Shown piece by piece: positions 52,427 through 61,029 of a stretch of DNA of 64,000 bases. Position 1 is the stretch's first letter, and each line of letters starts with the position of its first letter. This DNA is from Caballeronia jiangsuensis (GTDB lineage Bacteria > Pseudomonadota > Gammaproteobacteria > Burkholderiales > Burkholderiaceae): NCBI GenBank assembly GCA_000648925.1, contig JFHF01000028.1, positions 1-64,000 on the forward strand, given 5' to 3'. The notes below the pieces were generated by a model. The model did not search any database. It had not been told where the DNA came from and worked only from the letters and a program-made list of their open reading frames with translations. The position numbers and the translations under genes are program-made.

Positions 52427-52692
52427 ATGAACGCTCGACGGCGGAAGACTGGCTTCGATCATCACTTCGTCAAGCCCGTCGATTTCAAGGCGCTGCTGGG
52501 CGTTCTGGGAGCAATAGCGTCGTGAAATGAGGGTTGCGCGGCGCCAGTGCAGGGAAGGCGGAGCCTGCGATCGGTGACCGGCGTGAAGAAGTATTAGCTC
52601 GGGCAGAGAAAGCGCTTTATGCCGCAAAACAAGCTGGTCGCCATCGCGTCGAGGTGTTTCAACGTTCTTCGCCAGACACTTATCCGGACTAG
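52427..52692 (+). pseudogene. Fragments of a receiver domain and a GGDEF domain
   Basis: Plus-strand frame ending at 52,525 reads RRKTGFDHHFVKPVDFKALLGVLG, the C-terminal end of a response-regulator receiver domain (Lys before Pro is the conserved switch). A second frame, 52,588-52,692, reads RAEKALYAAKQAGRHRVEVFQ, the typical end of a diguanylate cyclase GGDEF domain. Both lack their catalytic parts. They show that 51.2-53.0 kb is a graveyard of deleted genes; the remainder of that stretch, to 53,013, holds nothing else recognisable. Confidence 0.75.
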
Positions 52693-53013
52693 TCTATACG
52701 TAAAGCTATTGGGGGGGTGAGCATCGTGATTATTCAGGAAAAGAACTCAGGACTACGTTGAATGTTCGGCGCCCAGCGTACTGTCGGGTGCGCATTGCAG
52801 GACGCTCGCGTTGCGCTACGAAATGCTGGCCAATGGAGCGACTCACGGTCATGGCCGCCTCTCGTCCCGACGGTTGAGATTCTTCACGACGCGTTGAAGC
52901 GGAGCGCTGGGTGCCCCATCCTGGGTCTTGGGGGTTTGCTCTGCCTTCAGCCTTTCATCGCGCTCGCAGAGCGTAGGCGCGGCTAGGTTGAAAACCGACG
53001 CGCGACCGAGTCA

Positions 53014-54369
53014 TCAGAGAAGTACTGCTTTGTGCAGTAGTTCGAGTGCCGTCAACTCGTCTAATCGACCCGTCCGTGCTTTACCGGCGAGCGTCTTGAG
53101 CAGCGCCTCCGCTATAGGCGAGATCCCGTCCAGACCCTGCAGAGTTGTTGCCGACGCCAGTGGCAACTCCGCGTTCGCGAGTGCACGTGCCGGCACGCGA
53201 TCGCCGCTGTCTCTGACTGCAGGTGCATCGGCTGCGGCGAGTTGTTCGGTCTCGTTCGTCGGCGAGGCATCCGCCGTCTTGACACCGCTGAGCTGAGGCT
53301 CTAATACAACCGGGGCCTGTGCGCTTCCCGGGGCGGTGGACAGCGTCTCGCTTGCCCGCAGACTAGAAGCGTCCGGGGCGCCGGCATTCAGCGTCGCAGC
53401 AGAAGACGCTTGCCCTTGAGCGCTCGCGCGAGCGCGTGACGCGGGCGCGAGTAGGACGGAGACGGACTCGGGTACGTCCGCGGCGGAGCGCGGTTGGTCC
53501 AACCAGCCCGTCGGCAATCCAAGCCGCTCGGTAAAGCGGTTCGCTTCTGCCTCGTCCATGCGCTTCTTGCCGTGCAGTCGATGCGCCATGTTGGACCCGG
53601 TCATACCCATGACGAGACCGAGCTTGGCCTTCGATCCGTTGCGCGCGGTGAGCACATGAAGGTTCGCGCGTCTGATGCTCTGGACCGTCGCATCGTCGTC
53701 CAGGCTGAGTTGTTGAGGCGATGCCGCCTCGATGGATCCGCGTCGACTGGCAACTGCTTTTGTCGACGCCTTGCTGGTCTGTTGCGCAGCTTGACTACGA
53801 CCGCCCTTGGCACTGCCACGCGGATCTTTCGCTTTCTGAGATGGCATTTTCGCGTCCTCGGACGAACCGTCCGCAACAAACAACTGTTCTGGTGTGACTG
53901 GAACGACCGATGCCGGTGCCGGTGCCGGCGCCGATGTCGGTACCCTCTGCGTTTTGACGTCGTCGTCTAGCTCGTCGTCCGTTCGAACAAACTCGAGAGG
54001 CGATTTCAGGCGAGCAATGAGTTCGGACGAAAGGGCAGGGTAGGGCTGATCGAAAAACCCATGAGGCAGACCGAGCGTGGTCTCCATGTGGAAGGCAGTC
54101 TCGGGCGTGAATCTTTCGCCCTTCGTAAGCTCCGCGACACGCGATAGAGTGGAATCCAGCGCCAACGCGATATTCTCAGCGCCGACCGTATTGACCAGAA
54201 ACTGAAACGACCGCGTCTTGATGATCGAGGCCGTCGCGGCGGGTTCTTTGGAAGGCGACTGAGAGGACGTACGGGTGCGGGACGAGAAGTTCGGTTTAGA
54301 CACGTGATGAGGCTGGCGGCTGTTCGCCTTTTCTCGGTACCCCGCATTTCGCCCGCGGGTCTGACTCAT
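53014..54369 (-). CDS. Hypothetical protein with two similar putative DNA-binding modules
   Basis: 451 aa. Two related blocks: about residues 52-115 (FLVNTVGAENIALALDSTLSRVAEL, ETTLGLPHGFFDQPYP) and about 237-300 (LVMGMTGSNMAHRLHGKKRMDEAEANR, TERLGLPTGWLDQPRS). Each has the LGLPxG(F/W)(F/L)DQP ending seen in XRE/Cro-like HTH proteins of Burkholderia. The linkers and the C-terminal third are low-complexity, rich in Ala/Ser/Pro/Thr. It may bind DNA as a regulator or nucleoid-type protein. The gene lies upstream of, and divergent from, the cyclase island. No named family recognised. Confidence 0.7.
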   Translation of the reverse strand: MSQTRGRNAGYREKANSRQPHHVSKPNFSSRTRTSSQSPSKEPAATASIIKTRSFQFLVNTVGAENIALALDSTLSRVAELTKGERFTPETAFHMETTLGLPHGFFDQPYPALSSELIARLKSPLEFVRTDDELDDDVKTQRVPTSAPAPAPASVVPVTPEQLFVADGSSEDAKMPSQKAKDPRGSAKGGRSQAAQQTSKASTKAVASRRGSIEAASPQQLSLDDDATVQSIRRANLHVLTARNGSKAKLGLVMGMTGSNMAHRLHGKKRMDEAEANRFTERLGLPTGWLDQPRSAADVPESVSVLLAPASRARASAQGQASSAATLNAGAPDASSLRASETLSTAPGSAQAPVVLEPQLSGVKTADASPTNETEQLAAADAPAVRDSGDRVPARALANAELPLASATTLQGLDGISPIAEALLKTLAGKARTGRLDELTALELLHKAVLL

Positions 54370-55144
54370 AGCTTAAGCTCCAGTGCGGCGCATTGACTTT
54401 TCAACTCGGGATTATAAGCGAGGGATGATCGGCTGCCGCTATGCGAAAACCTGCTGGAAACCAATCCAACAGTCGCAGCGCGGTGTCGTGGTGGGTTGGG
54501 ACGGTCGCGTCCTCGGCCTTTGCGGGCGTTCGATAAGGGTTGGTCGAACGTCAGCAGTAAAGAGGGTTGCCGACGGTCGCGGCGGCGCCCCAGCTAAATC
54601 CATCGCCGTTTCTGGGAGCTCGCGACTGACAACTTCGGCCAGAAGCTGCTGGTCGAGAGCGTCTGCTCCTCGGCAGATCGATCTTTTGATGTGGCGCTTC
54701 TCCAGCCGCAGGTCGGGAGCCGGCTTGCATTACAAAGAAGATGCAGAAGTCCTTTCCCTCAACTTGTACAACTAGGTAGGCCGCACAGCTTTTGGTTTTC
54801 GCTAGCAAGGCGCCCCTATCGAATCGAACGATGCGGCCTATACGTGGTGATTTGTATCGACGCGGATTGCTAGTGCCGCACTCACGATTTCGATCGCACC
54901 ACCCTTTCTGATTCACATGACCAGCCGAGCGAACTCCGAACGCCTGAAGGCGATCTTTCTCGCGATTGAATGGCAGAAGAATTTGGGCAAATGGTCGTTC
55001 AACTCGCATCCGCAGATGTCTTAGAAACGCCGGTCTGGCACCCCTCCTTCAGTTGAGAAGATTGTTTGATCGCCCACTACATGTTGTAAGCTGACTTCTT
55101 AAAAGCACAGTATATAGTGTAAAATTCAGGGGGCAAATGCTAAG
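54370..55144. other. 775-base intergenic region upstream of the cyclase operon
   Basis: Open frames on both strands (for example minus 54,551-55,009) show no recognisable domain and no good start. Near the right end an AT-rich stretch, TTCTTA...18 bases...TAAAAT (about 55,095-55,124), could be the promoter of the cyclase operon. An AGGGGG at 55,127 precedes the small frame at 55,145. Confidence 0.4.
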
Positions 55145-55231
55145 ATGAAAACGACAAATTCGACACAGGCCACCGCATTCGAAGCCATGAGCAACGCGCG
55201 CTTCTTCTCGGCGGCCATTTCTTCGGGGTAG
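55145..55231 (+). CDS. Possible 28-aa leader peptide before the cyclase gene
   Basis: ATG 55145 to TAG gives a 28-residue peptide starting MKTTNSTQATAFEAMSNARF and ending AISSG. An AGGGGG motif lies 12 bases upstream, and the stop is six bases before the cyclase start, close enough for coupling. The Gly C-terminus is notable next to an E1-E2-JAB set, but 28 residues are too short for a ubiquitin fold. It may be only a leader frame that tunes translation. Confidence 0.3.
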   Translation: MKTTNSTQATAFEAMSNARFFSAAISSG

Positions 55232-55237
55232 AACAAG

Positions 55238-56830
55238 ATGGCAAGCAGGGGCTGGAAGAAAGATCGCGCCCAGGAGCGCATCCGCGGCAGCGTCAACCAA
55301 GTCAGCAAGGTCGAGGTTAAGGATTACGTCCGGGACACGAATCTGACCGGGCTCGGCAACGGTGTTGCCTATCGGGTCGACGGCGTACACCTGTATGTCG
55401 ACATTCTCAACATTGATGAGATGCTCGGGGTCACGGGCACAGAGGGAGTACGGGCACACAGCCGCACGCTGCGGTTCCTGGACCGGCATTACCGGGCAGT
55501 ACGCGACATCCTGAAGGATGTTGACGCGATCCAGGTCGACTTCCATAACCAGCGGCTTCACGCCGTCGTTGCCAAACCGTACGGCAACGAGGCTGGCCGA
55601 ATCCATAAAGCGGTCGCGACGGCGCAACTGATCATCGACGTGCTCGCGCGCACGGGAGAAAACAGCGATGACCCGCTGCCGGCAGCCAAGGTGCGGGCCG
55701 GCATAGACTCCGGCAAGGCGCTAGCCGTCAACAACGGGCGTCGCGGCAACCGCGAGCCGCTTTTCCTGGGGGAGCCGGCCAACCTAGCCGCCAAGCGTTC
55801 AGGTGGAGGCGCCGACACCGGCATCTACATGACCAACACCGCGCGTGCGGCCGTGGGTTGGAGCACGGTCAACGATGAGGACAAGACGGCGTTGACCAAG
55901 GCGCAGATCGAGCAGTCCGAGGATGTCGCGGATCTCGAAGTCACTGCTGATGATGTGGTCGATGACTGGGAAGAAGGACTTGCCAATCAGCCGCTCGGCT
56001 CGTTCGAATTCACGCGGCACACGCCGCCGTTCGCCGACCTCGACGTGGAAGCGCTGAGCCCGGGCAATTCGCGACGCCAGGAATCGACGTCGATCTACGC
56101 TGATATCGACGGCTTTACCGCCTACGTGTCGGACAGGATCGACGACGACAAATCGGCCAGAGATGTCGTCCGGGCGCTGCACGTGCTGCGAGCCGAACTC
56201 GACGCCGTCCTTCATACCGACTTCGCCGGTCGTAAAATTCGATTTATCGGCGACTGCGTTCACGGTGTGTTAATCGAAGGGACGTCCCAGACAACCGACG
56301 ACGCTGAGTCCGCCAAAAACGCCTTGCTGTGCGCGGCTGCTATGCGCAGCAGCTTCGAGGAGGCGATTAACATTCTCGAGGAAGAGGGCATCGACACCGG
56401 CGACCTCGGCATTCAGATCGGTCTGGAGCATGGCCCGACGGCAATCACTCGACTGGGCTACAAGGGCGAGCGGATCCGGTGCTGCATCAGCCGTGCCGTG
56501 CTGCGCTCCGAAGATGAGCAGCGCCGCTGCAAGGGCAACGAAACTGCGATCGGCCCGGCCACATACAAGCATGCGCCTGCGGCTTTCCGCACGTTGTTCG
56601 GTGAAAGCCGGATCCGGGAGGATTTCGACTACGATGAGGCGACCGACGCGCTCGCTGGCAAGACCAGCATCCAGAAGGCTGCTTCGGGGCTAGCCTTCGC
56701 CGCCGCGTTGCCGCCGACCCAGCCGGGCCGGCTCGGTCGCGCGCCAGCATCCGCCGCCGCGGCATTCACGCTGCCGGCTCAGGCCGCCGGCCCCACGAAT
56801 CCGAACAAGGTTCCGGCGGGGTTCGCCTGA
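55238..56830 (+). CDS. Tandem class III nucleotide cyclase, PycC-like
   Basis: 530 aa with two class III cyclase homology domains. Domain 1 (about 46-215) has AYRVDGVHLYVDILNIDEML (metal Asp55), VDFHNQRLHAVV (Asp101) and RAGIDSGKALAV. Domain 2 (about 280-450) has STSIYADIDGFTAYVSD (Asp289), KIRFIGDCVHGVL (Asp339) and IQIGLEHGPTAI. Both metal Asp positions are kept in domain 2 and probably in domain 1, so the two may pair as an internal dimer. From about residue 480 a Pro/Ala-rich tail ends KVPAGFA. Class III cyclases in Pycsar make cCMP or cUMP on phage infection. This one is the first gene of the operon; its stop overlaps the E2-E1 start (TGATG). The tail could be the substrate of the Cap2-like enzyme. 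Product nucleotide unknown. Confidence 0.85.
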   Translation: MASRGWKKDRAQERIRGSVNQVSKVEVKDYVRDTNLTGLGNGVAYRVDGVHLYVDILNIDEMLGVTGTEGVRAHSRTLRFLDRHYRAVRDILKDVDAIQVDFHNQRLHAVVAKPYGNEAGRIHKAVATAQLIIDVLARTGENSDDPLPAAKVRAGIDSGKALAVNNGRRGNREPLFLGEPANLAAKRSGGGADTGIYMTNTARAAVGWSTVNDEDKTALTKAQIEQSEDVADLEVTADDVVDDWEEGLANQPLGSFEFTRHTPPFADLDVEALSPGNSRRQESTSIYADIDGFTAYVSDRIDDDKSARDVVRALHVLRAELDAVLHTDFAGRKIRFIGDCVHGVLIEGTSQTTDDAESAKNALLCAAAMRSSFEEAINILEEEGIDTGDLGIQIGLEHGPTAITRLGYKGERIRCCISRAVLRSEDEQRRCKGNETAIGPATYKHAPAAFRTLFGESRIREDFDYDEATDALAGKTSIQKAASGLAFAAALPPTQPGRLGRAPASAAAAFTLPAQAAGPTNPNKVPAGFA

Positions 56831-58569
56831 TGTGGTGGTTCATCACTGACCAGGTTCGTCTCCTGACCGAACGGGCCGCGATCGATCAATTGGTCGCCGA
56901 AGGAACTGGCGTCGAGAACGCCCGATGGGGTGTATCTGAATCTAACTTTGCCTTGAAGGTGGATGTCGATCTGCGGATCGACGACAAGGTTCGCACGGTC
57001 ACCATGATTTACCCACTGATTTTTCCGAACGCGCCGCCGGTCGTGCGTCCCATCGGGGAGACCACAGACTGGGGCGCTCACCAGTACCTCGCCAGTGGCG
57101 ATCTCTGCCTTGAGTACCGCGCGGATAACTGGCATCCGGACCTGGGTGGTGCCGTAATGCTGCGCAGTGCGTTGAAGCTGATGGCCGCCGACTTGGGTAT
57201 TACCCACACGTCGGGCTGGGCGTTACCGTCGGCGCACCACGTGACGAACGGTCAGCAAATCCGCGGGAACTGGTGTCGGATGAATATGACTGCCGCCGGC
57301 CGGGCGAAGCTCGCCAATGTGACCGGGACCCAGCCGATCAAGCTGCATCGGTGCTGGGGCCCGCAGAGCGTGATGGTCACGCTCACCCATACCATCGAAC
57401 TGGACGATACGCAGTGGGTCGATCCGACGGTGCCCACGGCGCTCGTCGAGGACGCACGCCTAGATGGCCTGGCCATGACCATAAGTGCTGACGACGCACG
57501 TCTGAAAGCCATCGACAGCTTCCTCAAAGACGGTGCGAGCAGTAGCGCCTTCTGGAGTATGTTCGTCACTGAGCCCATCCTCAACGACGAAGATCGGTGC
57601 CTCATGCTGGTCACGCCGACAGGGGTGCGCGCTTTCTACGTTCGGTCTGACGACATGCGGCCGTACGAGTTCGCGTTAGTTCTTCCTGACCCGGGCAATC
57701 GCCTTCCGACCCGCAACGCTGACTTGGCCGACAAAAGGTTCGCCATCTTAGGATGTGGCTCCTTGGGCTCGAAGGTCGCCACGACCTTGGCGCGCAGCGG
57801 TGCGCGCAAGTTTATCCTGATCGACGCCGATGTCCTGAAGTTCGAAAACCTTGTTCGCAACGATCTCGACGCCAAACAGGCAGGTGCATCGAAAGTGTCC
57901 GTCGTCGCCCAGCGCCTGAAGCGCGTGGCTGCAGGCGTCGACGTAAAGGTGCACAACTTCCTGCTGGGCGGCCAAGAGCCCGGTAGTAAGGACGACGCGT
58001 TGGTACGTGAGATTGCCAACGCGGATATCATCGTCGAGGCTACGGGCGACCACGACGTCTTCAACTACGCTGCGGCGGCAGCCAGGCTCAACGAGAAGAC
58101 TATGTGCTGGGCTCGCGTCTTTGCCGGCGGCTATGGCGGCTTGATTGCGCGTGCACGCCCCGGGTTGGATCCAAACCCGTTCGACGCGCGTTCGATGATC
58201 GAGCAGTGGTGCGCCCAGCCAGGTTTTCCCGAGCCGCCGCAGCCCGAGAAGAACTATGCTTCGCGGAGAGAGGATGGGCCACCGATGGTTGCTGATGATG
58301 CGGACGTGTCGGCCATTGCCGCACATTTCGCTCGCCTGCTCATCGATACAGCTATTGCCGGCGACAGCTCCGAGTTCGAGTGTTCGGCTTACATGATCGG
58401 GCTACGCAAGGAGTGGATCTTCGAGAGGCCCTTCGATACCTGGCCTATCGATCTCGGCACGGGCCTATGGATGCACCCCGCTGAAATCGACCCCGACGTG
58501 CGCGCCGAGGGTTATAAAGCGCTGCTGGAAATTTTTGGTGCAGCGGCGGGGGTCCAAGCTAATGATTGA
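56830..58569 (+). CDS. Cap2-like E2-E1 ubiquitin-transfer fusion protein
   Basis: 579 aa. Residues about 30-125 look like an E2: YPLIFPNAPPVVRP and SGDLCLEYRADNWHP with the presumed active Cys93. A linker domain follows to about 290. Residues about 300-480 form an E1/ThiF adenylation domain: FAILGCGSLGSKVATTLARSGA (nucleotide loop), FILIDADVL (Asp332), NLVRNDLDAKQAG and IIVEATGD. The E1 catalytic Cys may be Cys461 (IEQWCAQPGFPEPP) or Cys426. In type II CBASS, Cap2 attaches the C-terminus of the cyclase to other molecules to boost signalling. Start overlaps the cyclase stop by one base; end overlaps the JAB start by eight, so the genes are translated as a block. Confidence 0.88.
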   Translation: MWWFITDQVRLLTERAAIDQLVAEGTGVENARWGVSESNFALKVDVDLRIDDKVRTVTMIYPLIFPNAPPVVRPIGETTDWGAHQYLASGDLCLEYRADNWHPDLGGAVMLRSALKLMAADLGITHTSGWALPSAHHVTNGQQIRGNWCRMNMTAAGRAKLANVTGTQPIKLHRCWGPQSVMVTLTHTIELDDTQWVDPTVPTALVEDARLDGLAMTISADDARLKAIDSFLKDGASSSAFWSMFVTEPILNDEDRCLMLVTPTGVRAFYVRSDDMRPYEFALVLPDPGNRLPTRNADLADKRFAILGCGSLGSKVATTLARSGARKFILIDADVLKFENLVRNDLDAKQAGASKVSVVAQRLKRVAAGVDVKVHNFLLGGQEPGSKDDALVREIANADIIVEATGDHDVFNYAAAAARLNEKTMCWARVFAGGYGGLIARARPGLDPNPFDARSMIEQWCAQPGFPEPPQPEKNYASRREDGPPMVADDADVSAIAAHFARLLIDTAIAGDSSEFECSAYMIGLRKEWIFERPFDTWPIDLGTGLWMHPAEIDPDVRAEGYKALLEIFGAAAGVQAND

Positions 58570-59131
58570 AGTTCAAATGGCGCCGGAATGCGCAGCCATG
58601 CTACTACGTGAGCTTCGGCGTGCGGGAACCGATGAGATCGGTGGCGTCCTGGCGACCGAGCGCGTTGCCGACCGCGTCTTTCGCATCGTTGACCTGTCTG
58701 TTCAGCGTAAGGGGGGCACCTTCGCGGCGTTCTCGCGAGACGCAAGCCTCCATAAGCGCTTCATACGTCGATTCCACGATCTGACTGGACACCAATACGA
58801 GAGATTTAACTATCTCGGAGAGTGGCACTCACACCCGAGCTTTCCGGCCCTGCCAAGTCCCACGGACGTCCTTACGATGCATTCGCTGCTCGAGGCGCCG
58901 GAACAGATGGCCAATTTCCTCGTGCTGCTAATTGTCAAACGATCGAGTGCCGGCAAGCTCGAAGCGTCTGCACACGCGTTCGCACATGGACTTGCGCCGA
59001 TACGCGTGCCGCTGGTTATGCCTGAGCGAAACGACGCGCTCACCGAGGTAGCCGCTTCCGCTCGGTTGTCGCTGCGCAAGAGACTTGCTATGCGTTCGAA
59101 CAGCGACCGTTCTCGACTGTCGCGGCGGTAG
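58562..59131 (+). CDS. Cap3-like JAB/JAMM peptidase
   Basis: 189 aa from ATG 58562, within the last eight bases of the E2-E1 gene; an upstream in-frame codon adds nine residues. JAMM metal site: Glu25 (TDEIGGVLA), H89-S-H91-P and Asp102 in EWHSHPSFPALPSPTD, all present. Family knowledge: Cap3 removes proteins joined by Cap2 and limits the CBASS signal. The C-terminus is basic and Ser-rich (LRKRLAMRSNSDRSRLSRR). It is third in the operon, 41 bases before the effector start. Confidence 0.92.
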   Translation: MIEVQMAPECAAMLLRELRRAGTDEIGGVLATERVADRVFRIVDLSVQRKGGTFAAFSRDASLHKRFIRRFHDLTGHQYERFNYLGEWHSHPSFPALPSPTDVLTMHSLLEAPEQMANFLVLLIVKRSSAGKLEASAHAFAHGLAPIRVPLVMPERNDALTEVAASARLSLRKRLAMRSNSDRSRLSRR

Positions 59132-59172
59132 GCTTCTCCAAAATCACGACTTTGCTAAGTAAAAGAGACAAA

Positions 59173-60099
59173 ATGAATCTGATCGACCGCTTCAAAGAGC
59201 CCACCACACTCGTGCAGGCAATGCTCGCGCAAACCATAATTCAAGGAAACCGCGAAGTTGCCACGGCGCTGGCTAATGCTGGACAACTGACAGAGCACTC
59301 TGCCGGTGAAATGCTCATCAAAGAGGGCGCTGCCGATCGAGACATGTACTTCCTATTGATGGGGAAAGTCGGCATATCTGTTAAGGGTAAGTTCCTGTAC
59401 CCGCGGGAACGCAACCTCACGGTGGGAGAAATGTCGACGGTCAACCCTTCCATCCTGAGAAGCGCAACGGTCACAGCACTTGAACCGACCGTATCGTTGA
59501 AGGTTTCGCCGGACACACTCGATCAAATCGCGAACGTGCACCCTACGTTGTATAAACTCATCGCCGCTGAACTGGCAAGTCGCATCCTGCAGCGGAACAC
59601 TCTTATCCGGTCGCCTAACGAAAGGCCGCGAGTGTTTTTCATCAGCTCCAAGGAGAGCTTAGCCGTAGCCAAGGCAATTCGGCATGGACTAAGATACACC
59701 GAAGCTGATTCAGTTCTCTGGTCGGACGATGACATCTTCCCGCCCGGAGCATATCCCCTGGAAACGCTGGAGACAGAGGTGAATCGAGCGGACTTCGGTG
59801 TCGCCATTGCCCATCCGGATGACATAGTTCGGTCAAGGAAGCACCAGACTGCAGCTCCTCGAGACAACGTCATTTTCGAGCTCGGTTTCTTCATGTCGCG
59901 GCTGGGTCGCAAACGCACGCTCTTGCTAGTTCCTGCGATGGATGAGGAATTAAAGATGCCATCGGATTTCAAAGGCATGACGCCTATCATGTACTCGCCG
60001 CTCAGCGAAAAACCCGGCGAAGTTGCCACTCAGGTGCTGGCTGCGCCTATCTACGAGCTTGAAGCGAAGATTAATCAGTTGGGTTGTCGGGAAATGTAA
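59173..60099 (+). CDS. Cyclic-nucleotide-binding TIR-like effector, PycTIR type
   Basis: 308 aa from ATG 59173, which has AGAGA just upstream; a TTG at 59152 is less likely. Residues about 25-125 form a cNMP-binding domain (EMLIKEGAADRDMYFLLMGKVGI, then the phosphate-binding part VGEMSTVNPSILRSATVTAL). Residues about 150-265 form the TIR-like CAP12 domain: RPRVFFISSKESLAVAKAI, DDDIFPPGAYPLETLE, ADFGVAIAHPDD, and the likely catalytic Glu in PRDNVIFELGFFMSRLG (Glu236). In Pycsar, the cyclic pyrimidine nucleotide made on infection activates such a TIR NADase, which kills the cell. It follows the JAB gene in the same operon. No membrane helix. Confidence 0.92.
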   Translation: MNLIDRFKEPTTLVQAMLAQTIIQGNREVATALANAGQLTEHSAGEMLIKEGAADRDMYFLLMGKVGISVKGKFLYPRERNLTVGEMSTVNPSILRSATVTALEPTVSLKVSPDTLDQIANVHPTLYKLIAAELASRILQRNTLIRSPNERPRVFFISSKESLAVAKAIRHGLRYTEADSVLWSDDDIFPPGAYPLETLETEVNRADFGVAIAHPDDIVRSRKHQTAAPRDNVIFELGFFMSRLGRKRTLLLVPAMDEELKMPSDFKGMTPIMYSPLSEKPGEVATQVLAAPIYELEAKINQLGCREM

Positions 60100-60405
60100 T
60101 GAATTGGCGTTAGACGGATTGAAGAAACGTCACGAGTGAGAGGTGTGGTTGTGTGGGCAATGCATTGTCCTTGGATCGCACCTTTCTTGAGGAGCTGCTT
60201 CAAGTCAGCGCCAGCAGTTCTGTCACCGACAGGGCGCAATCAATAAGGGCTTGTCCCCGGTCATTGCGGCCGCACATAGCATCGTCGTTGGCACCACGCG
60301 AATCCACCGGCAACCCCCGGTGACTTAGTTGGTGAAATGGCAGCCATCTAGTCGAACCATCAACGATCCGCGATGGCAAGCGCAGTTAGAGAATCCTGAC
60401 TCGAA
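60100..60405. other. 306-base gap between effector and second cyclase
   Basis: No gene is seen; frames are short and broken. In the frame of the downstream cyclase a TGA lies nine bases upstream of its ATG, so that gene cannot start earlier. The gap may hold its own promoter. No strong ribosome-binding site precedes the ATG at 60,406. Confidence 0.45.
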
Positions 60406-61029
60406 ATGGAAATTCCACAGCTTTCACATTTCCCGGCGTTCTCAATGATCGTCGACGTCAACAGCTTCACAGCATTGGTCGCGAAAAATGAACTTGGCGC
60501 CGGCGTCGCACAGTTCGTGGGAGACATCTTGCTGGGTTCGATTGCCGTGGTGGAGAGAGAAGGTGGCAGTGTGATCGGAGTCAATGGCGATGCAATCTTC
60601 GCGATTCTGCCTGACGCAGAAAGTACCTTCATGGCTTGCGTAGGCATCGCGAAAGATCTCAACGCGACGTGTAGTTACCTAGCGGGCACTGACTACATCA
60701 CGAGTATTCCGGCACCTCCATCGCTAAAGATCGGCGTCGAATATGGGCTCCTGGATAGCGGCACGATTACGACGAAGGCGCTGGGCAATATTCCGTTCTG
60801 CATCGGACCAGCCACCAATTACGCAGCGCGGATCATTGCCGCTGGAGCAGGCAACCGATGCCACATCGGCCCAGCCGCGTACGCCGCTGGCATGAATGCG
60901 TGGTTAGCGGGGCAAACAATTCATGAAGTCGCCGGCAAGCGAGGCGAACCAGCCTATCCATATTACCAGCTTCACCTCGGCGATATATGGATCGAAGGTC
61001 AACGTGACGACGGTGAATATTATTGGTAA
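60406..61029 (+). CDS. Second class III nucleotide cyclase, single domain, PycC-like
   Basis: 207 aa. One cyclase domain: FSMIVDVNSFTALVA (metal Asp17), SVIGVNGDAIFAILP (Asp62), KIGVEYGLLDSGTI and FCIGPATNYAARI. The length, lack of other domains and place next to a cNMP-TIR effector fit a stand-alone Pycsar cyclase that would act as a homodimer. It has no disordered tail, unlike the 530-aa cyclase, so it is less suited to tail conjugation. It lies 306 bases after the effector gene on the same strand and may be a separate transcript. Which cyclase feeds the effector cannot be told from sequence. Confidence 0.82.
   Translation: MEIPQLSHFPAFSMIVDVNSFTALVAKNELGAGVAQFVGDILLGSIAVVEREGGSVIGVNGDAIFAILPDAESTFMACVGIAKDLNATCSYLAGTDYITSIPAPPSLKIGVEYGLLDSGTITTKALGNIPFCIGPATNYAARIIAAGAGNRCHIGPAAYAAGMNAWLAGQTIHEVAGKRGEPAYPYYQLHLGDIWIEGQRDDGEYYW

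Noticed and set aside
55238..59131. Plain type II CBASS
   Set aside because: Cap2- and Cap3-like genes are present, but no CD-NTase (GS...DxD) is seen; the nucleotide-producing enzymes are class III cyclases, so the system is better called Pycsar-like with ancillary genes.
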